Shown here: positions 15,701 to 17,144 of the stretch, in pieces
How positions within the stretch are numbered: the first letter of the stretch is position 1
Layout of the letters: every line of letters begins with the position of its first letter
From: Lachnospiraceae bacterium UBA7012
GTDB lineage: Bacteria > Bacillota > Clostridia > Lachnospirales > Lachnospiraceae
NCBI GenBank assembly: GCA_002449595.1
Contig: DJXE01000183.1
Location: 1 to 17,144 of the forward strand
Length of the DNA: 17,144 nucleotides
Direction: 5' to 3'
Made by a program: the position numbers and the translations under genes
Notes under the pieces: model-generated
Told to the model about the DNA's origin: nothing
Seen by the model: only the letters and a program-made list of their open reading frames with translations
Database searches by the model: none

Positions 15701-16355
15701 CGGGAGATCGCAGCACGGGCACATGCAGGCGGTCGGCTACGACCTTTACTGCAAGCTGCTCGACACCGCCATTCGAAAAGCGAAAGGCGACGAGCAGGAA
15801 GAGGAGAAGGCCTGCAGCGTCAACCTCAGCGTCGATGCGTTCATCCCGGCCGACTACATCCTGAACGAGGCACAGAAGCTCGAGATCTACAAGCGGATCG
15901 CCAGCATCGGCGGGACAGAAGACTGCGACGACGTGCGTGACGAGATGATCGACCGGTACGGGGAGATCCCGGCGCCGGCGCGCAATCTCCTTCGTATCGC
16001 CCTCATCCGCGCGATCGCGCGGCACCTTGACATCACGGAGATCTCCGGATTCTTCGCGGGAAGCGAGGCGGTGAACGGCATGGCGGCGGGAAGCGAGGCT
16101 GTCATCCGGATCGTTCCGGACGCGAAGGCAAACCTGCGCGTCGAGAGCATCCCGGCGCTCATCTCGCGCTATAACGGGCGCCGCGCCGGCAAGGCGGACG
16201 ACGGCACTGTGCGCGGCACGCTCTCCTTCACGGCGAAGGGAGTGCCGGCGTTCACGTACACCTTCAAGCCCACCGGCCTCATGGTGAAGGACGAGGAGAT
16301 GCTGCTGTCCGCGACGGAGGATCTGCTCGTGAATATGGCGGAGCAGCTGCGGTAG
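12744..16355 (+). CDS. mfd: Transcription-repair coupling factor
   Basis: SF2 DNA translocase that pushes stalled RNA polymerase off DNA and recruits UvrA to the lesion. The length of 1203 residues is normal for Mfd. In order it has a UvrB-homology N-terminal module (about 1-340), an RNA-polymerase-interaction domain around 505-575 (PGDYVVHEDHGVGIYRG), the helicase core with Walker A GDVGYGKT (655-662), DEEQ box (756-759), IETGLDISN and RGRVGRSDR (927-935), and a C-terminal TRCF domain (~1030-1140). The second motor domain carries the RecG-like motif set, and all helicase motifs look intact. ATG 12744 overlaps the pth stop, with a GGAAGG stretch upstream. A strong hairpin follows about 110 bases after the stop. 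Confidence 0.98.
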   Translation: MIRSLHGPLFEYSAFQEAQESLRSCGHVFVDGCVPSQKLHFASALAADARNVLIVTHSDLRAREIREEYSFYSRNTVLFPAKDLIFYQADLKGREIETERLKCLRRIMEGRPVCVVTTFAALMTPQIPLYALKEAVLEVTKGGQLDLEETTRRLVEIGYVKNYQAEQPGQFAVRGDILDVFDLTEESPYRIELWGDEVESIRSFDALTQRTTSQLTGVRIYPATELVLSEVRLTDGIRRIRDELADREKYLRDRNMTEEAHRLKTEVERAVEEAQELQDHSRLESFIKYFYPHTSNLTELFSTDHTVVFLDEPARLKEHADAVLTEFRESMVSRAEKGYILPGQMDLLLLPEQVLAGISKFRRAGLAELLPMEEYFETEPSVRLNAKSVSSYNKSFDMLREDLMKARLAKYRVVLISPSRTRARRLALDLMEQGITAFYSESPDRVPQEGEVMTYYGRVLHGFEYPSIKFLVIAESDIFGTEKRRKKKTHRYEGEKIKDFSELRPGDYVVHEDHGVGIYRGVEKIEIDHVAKDYVKIEYGGGGTLYVLPTELDVLQKYAAAGGAAKPKLNKLGTQEWSSTKNKVRRAVDEVAEDLVELYAKRQRTQGHSFGKDTVWQREFEEMFPYEETEDQLTAIADTKRDMESGRIMDRLICGDVGYGKTEIAIRAAFKAVQDSRQVAVLVPTTILAQQHYNTFTERMKNYPVKIGLLSRFRTAAEQKKTLRELAAGSVDIVIGTHRLLSKDVKFKDLGLLVVDEEQRFGVAHKEKIKKMREDVDVLTLSATPIPRTLHMSLVGIRDMSVLEEAPEDRVPIQTYVMEYNEEMVREAVVRELSRSGQVYYVYNRTADIAEMAGKLQKLIPEARVGYAHGQMSEGDLEKIMYEFIRGEIDVLVSTTIIETGLDISNVNTIVIHDSDQMGLSQLYQLRGRVGRSDRTAYAFLMYKKDKMLKEIAEKRLSAIREYTDLGSGFRIAMRDLEIRGAGNILGRSQHGHMQAVGYDLYCKLLDTAIRKAKGDEQEEEKACSVNLSVDAFIPADYILNEAQKLEIYKRIASIGGTEDCDDVRDEMIDRYGEIPAPARNLLRIALIRAIARHLDITEISGFFAGSEAVNGMAAGSEAVIRIVPDAKANLRVESIPALISRYNGRRAGKADDGTVRGTLSFTAKGVPAFTYTFKPTGLMVKDEEMLLSATEDLLVNMAEQLR

Positions 16356-16462
16356 GGCGCAGCTGCGGGATTATGATTGGCAGGGCAGTGTTGTGGGAGC
16401 AGCACTCGCATAACACCTTCAGAGGCTTAAGTACGATACCTTATATTACCTCCTTGTTCCTC

Positions 16463-16510
16463 GCATCCGGCAGCTGGCTGTTCCAGCTGCCGGATGCGTC
16501 TGTCTGTGTA
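16463..16510 (+). terminator. 15-bp hairpin downstream of mfd
   Basis: GCATCCGGCAGCTGG (16463-16477) pairs perfectly with CCAGCTGCCGGATGC (16483-16497) around a five-base loop CTGTT. The tail GTCTGTCTGTGTATTG is pyrimidine-rich but has no T run. It is a probable terminator of pth-mfd. A possible promoter (TTCAGA at 16418-16423, 18 bases, TATATT at 16442-16447) lies just before it, so it could instead open a leader. Confidence 0.65.
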
Positions 16511-16547
16511 TTGAACGCGGAATATCGCGCAATTTGCGGAGTTGTAG

Positions 16548-16553
16548 TATGAT
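16548..16553 (+). promoter_or_regulatory. Weak candidate -10 box for the nicotinate phosphoribosyltransferase gene
   Basis: TATGAT matches the -10 consensus at five of six positions and would start RNA near 16560, just before the chain of hairpins. No good -35 is found 16-18 bases upstream, so confidence is low. Confidence 0.3.
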
Positions 16554-16576
16554 TGTTAATGTTGAAGCAGGATTGA

Positions 16577-16722
16577 CGGGGCGGAAGAAGGCTTTTTGCC
16601 GGATCGGCCCCGGATTATGGAGAAGGTTCGAAAGTCCTGCTGATGCAGAACTTTCAAACTGCACTGGCGGTGCTGACGCACCGGGTGCCGCATTCGGCAA
16701 AACCGCATACGCGGATTTTGCC
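16577..16722 (+). other. Structured 5' leader ahead of pncB, candidate regulatory RNA
   Basis: Hairpins follow one another to within a few bases of the ribosome binding site. They are: CGGGGC/GCCCCG (16577-16582 with 16607-16612), enclosing GGC-TTTTT-GCC; a long stem 16626-16659 built from GTT, GAAAGT and CTGC pairing with GCAG, ACTTTC and AAC around TGAT; CGGTGC-TGAC-GCACCG (16668-16683); TGCCG-CATT-CGGCA (16686-16699); and GGCAAAA-CCGC with GCGG-a-TTTTGCC (16696-16722). The last two share bases and are mutually exclusive, which could be a switch. No known riboswitch class was recognised. Confidence 0.5.
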
Positions 16723-16741
16723 TCAGCGAGGTAGGTAAATC

Positions 16742-17144
16742 ATGGACAGACAGAACCTGACACTTCTGACAGATCTTTATGAACTCACGATGATGCAGGG
16801 CTACTTCAAGCACAAGGACCAGGACAAGACGGTCATCTTCGACGCGTTTTTCCGCGTCAATCCGTTCGGCGGCGGCTACTCCGTCATGGCGGGCCTGGAG
16901 CAGCTCATCAAATACATCAAGGAACTGCACTTTTCCAAGCAGGACATCGATTACCTGGCCGGGCTCGGCATCTTCGATAAAGACTTCCTCGACTATCTCG
17001 CGGAGTTCAAGTTCACCGGCGACGTCTGGTCGATCCCGGAGGGAACACTGATCTTCCCGCGCGAGCCTCTCGTCAAGGTCGTCGCGCCGGTCATGCAGGC
17101 CCAGCTTGTGGAGACCGCGATCCTCAACATCATCAACCACCAGA
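16742..17144 (+). CDS. pncB: Nicotinate phosphoribosyltransferase, N-terminal part (cut by window edge)
   Basis: The first 134 residues are present and the frame is open at the right edge. The N-terminus NLTLLTDLYELTMMQGYF, then FDAFFRVNPFGGGYSVMAGLE, and GDVWSIPEGTLIFPREPLVKV...AQLVETAILNIINHQ are characteristic of the nicotinate phosphoribosyltransferase family. The enzyme joins nicotinate and PRPP to give nicotinate mononucleotide in NAD salvage. The catalytic His and PRPP-binding parts lie beyond the window. ATG 16742 has GAGGTAGG ending about 7 bases upstream. The gene has its own leader of roughly 180 bases, which folds into several hairpins, and it is separated from mfd by a terminator-like hairpin. 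Confidence 0.93.
   Translation, partial: MDRQNLTLLTDLYELTMMQGYFKHKDQDKTVIFDAFFRVNPFGGGYSVMAGLEQLIKYIKELHFSKQDIDYLAGLGIFDKDFLDYLAEFKFTGDVWSIPEGTLIFPREPLVKVVAPVMQAQLVETAILNIINHQ

Noticed and set aside
13302..16025. 907-codon open frame on the minus strand
   Set aside because: Fully antisense to mfd, which has all its motifs; the Arg/Asp/Leu/Val-rich translation has no recognisable domain and is typical of GC-rich shadow frames.
16681..16722. T-box leader before pncB (GGGTGCCGC resembles the T-box sequence)
   Set aside because: The match to AGGGTGGNACCGCG is partial, and no terminator with U-run follows before the ribosome binding site.
1..17144. CRISPR arrays, tRNA/rRNA genes, insertion sequences, prophage or defence genes
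   Set aside because: I looked for repeat-spacer arrays, cloverleaf-like segments, transposase motifs and typical defence domains and saw none; composition is even across the window.

Overview
The window is a stretch of ordinary chromosomal core genome from a GC-rich, endospore-lineage Firmicute, most likely a Lachnospiraceae-type Clostridia. The evidence is gene content and order: glgC-glgD-spoVG-pth-mfd, murC next to a DnaD-domain/DnaC-type pair, a long-form PRPP synthetase, and a PcsB-like coiled coil fused to a SleB-type hydrolase. Family assignments come from motif recognition by eye; no database search was run.

Layout. (1) 1-3879, plus strand: the 3' end of a dCMP deaminase gene, a secreted coiled-coil cell-wall hydrolase, and a large membrane-anchored protein with a C39-peptidase-like end. 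The last two are joined by a one-base stop/start overlap. A perfect 12-bp hairpin with A and T flanks at 3932-3973 separates them from the convergent minus-strand block. (2) 4003-7040, minus strand, read right to left: a DnaD-domain primosome protein, a DnaC/DnaI-type helicase loader (TTG start with a strong ribosome binding site) and PRPP synthetase. These form a probable replication/nucleotide operon. Its 5' side, 7041-7363, carries a candidate extended -10 promoter and a cluster of DnaA-box-like sites. (3) 7364-8746, minus strand: murC. (4) 8747-9105: a divergent regulatory region between murC and glgC with promoter candidates in both directions, two GTGA-N4-TCAC palindromes and repeated CGTGCCGCG motifs. 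(5) 9106-16355, plus strand: glgC, glgD, spoVG with a terminator hairpin, then pth and mfd overlapping by 4 bases. (6) 16356-16741: a 15-bp terminator-like hairpin followed by a chain of hairpins leading to the ribosome binding site of a nicotinate phosphoribosyltransferase gene that runs off the right edge.

Functional logic. The genes serve cell-wall synthesis and remodelling (murC, hydrolase), replication initiation with nucleotide precursor supply (DnaD, DnaC, prs), glycogen synthesis (glgC/glgD), translation and transcription-repair housekeeping (pth, mfd), sporulation/RNA-binding regulation (spoVG) and NAD salvage (pncB, which uses PRPP made by prs). I found no mobile element, CRISPR array, defence island, tRNA or rRNA.

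The most interesting material is non-coding: the DnaA-box cluster in front of the helicase-loading operon, the structured leader of pncB, and the paired palindromes between murC and glgC. I see no evidence for an entirely new multi-gene system here.
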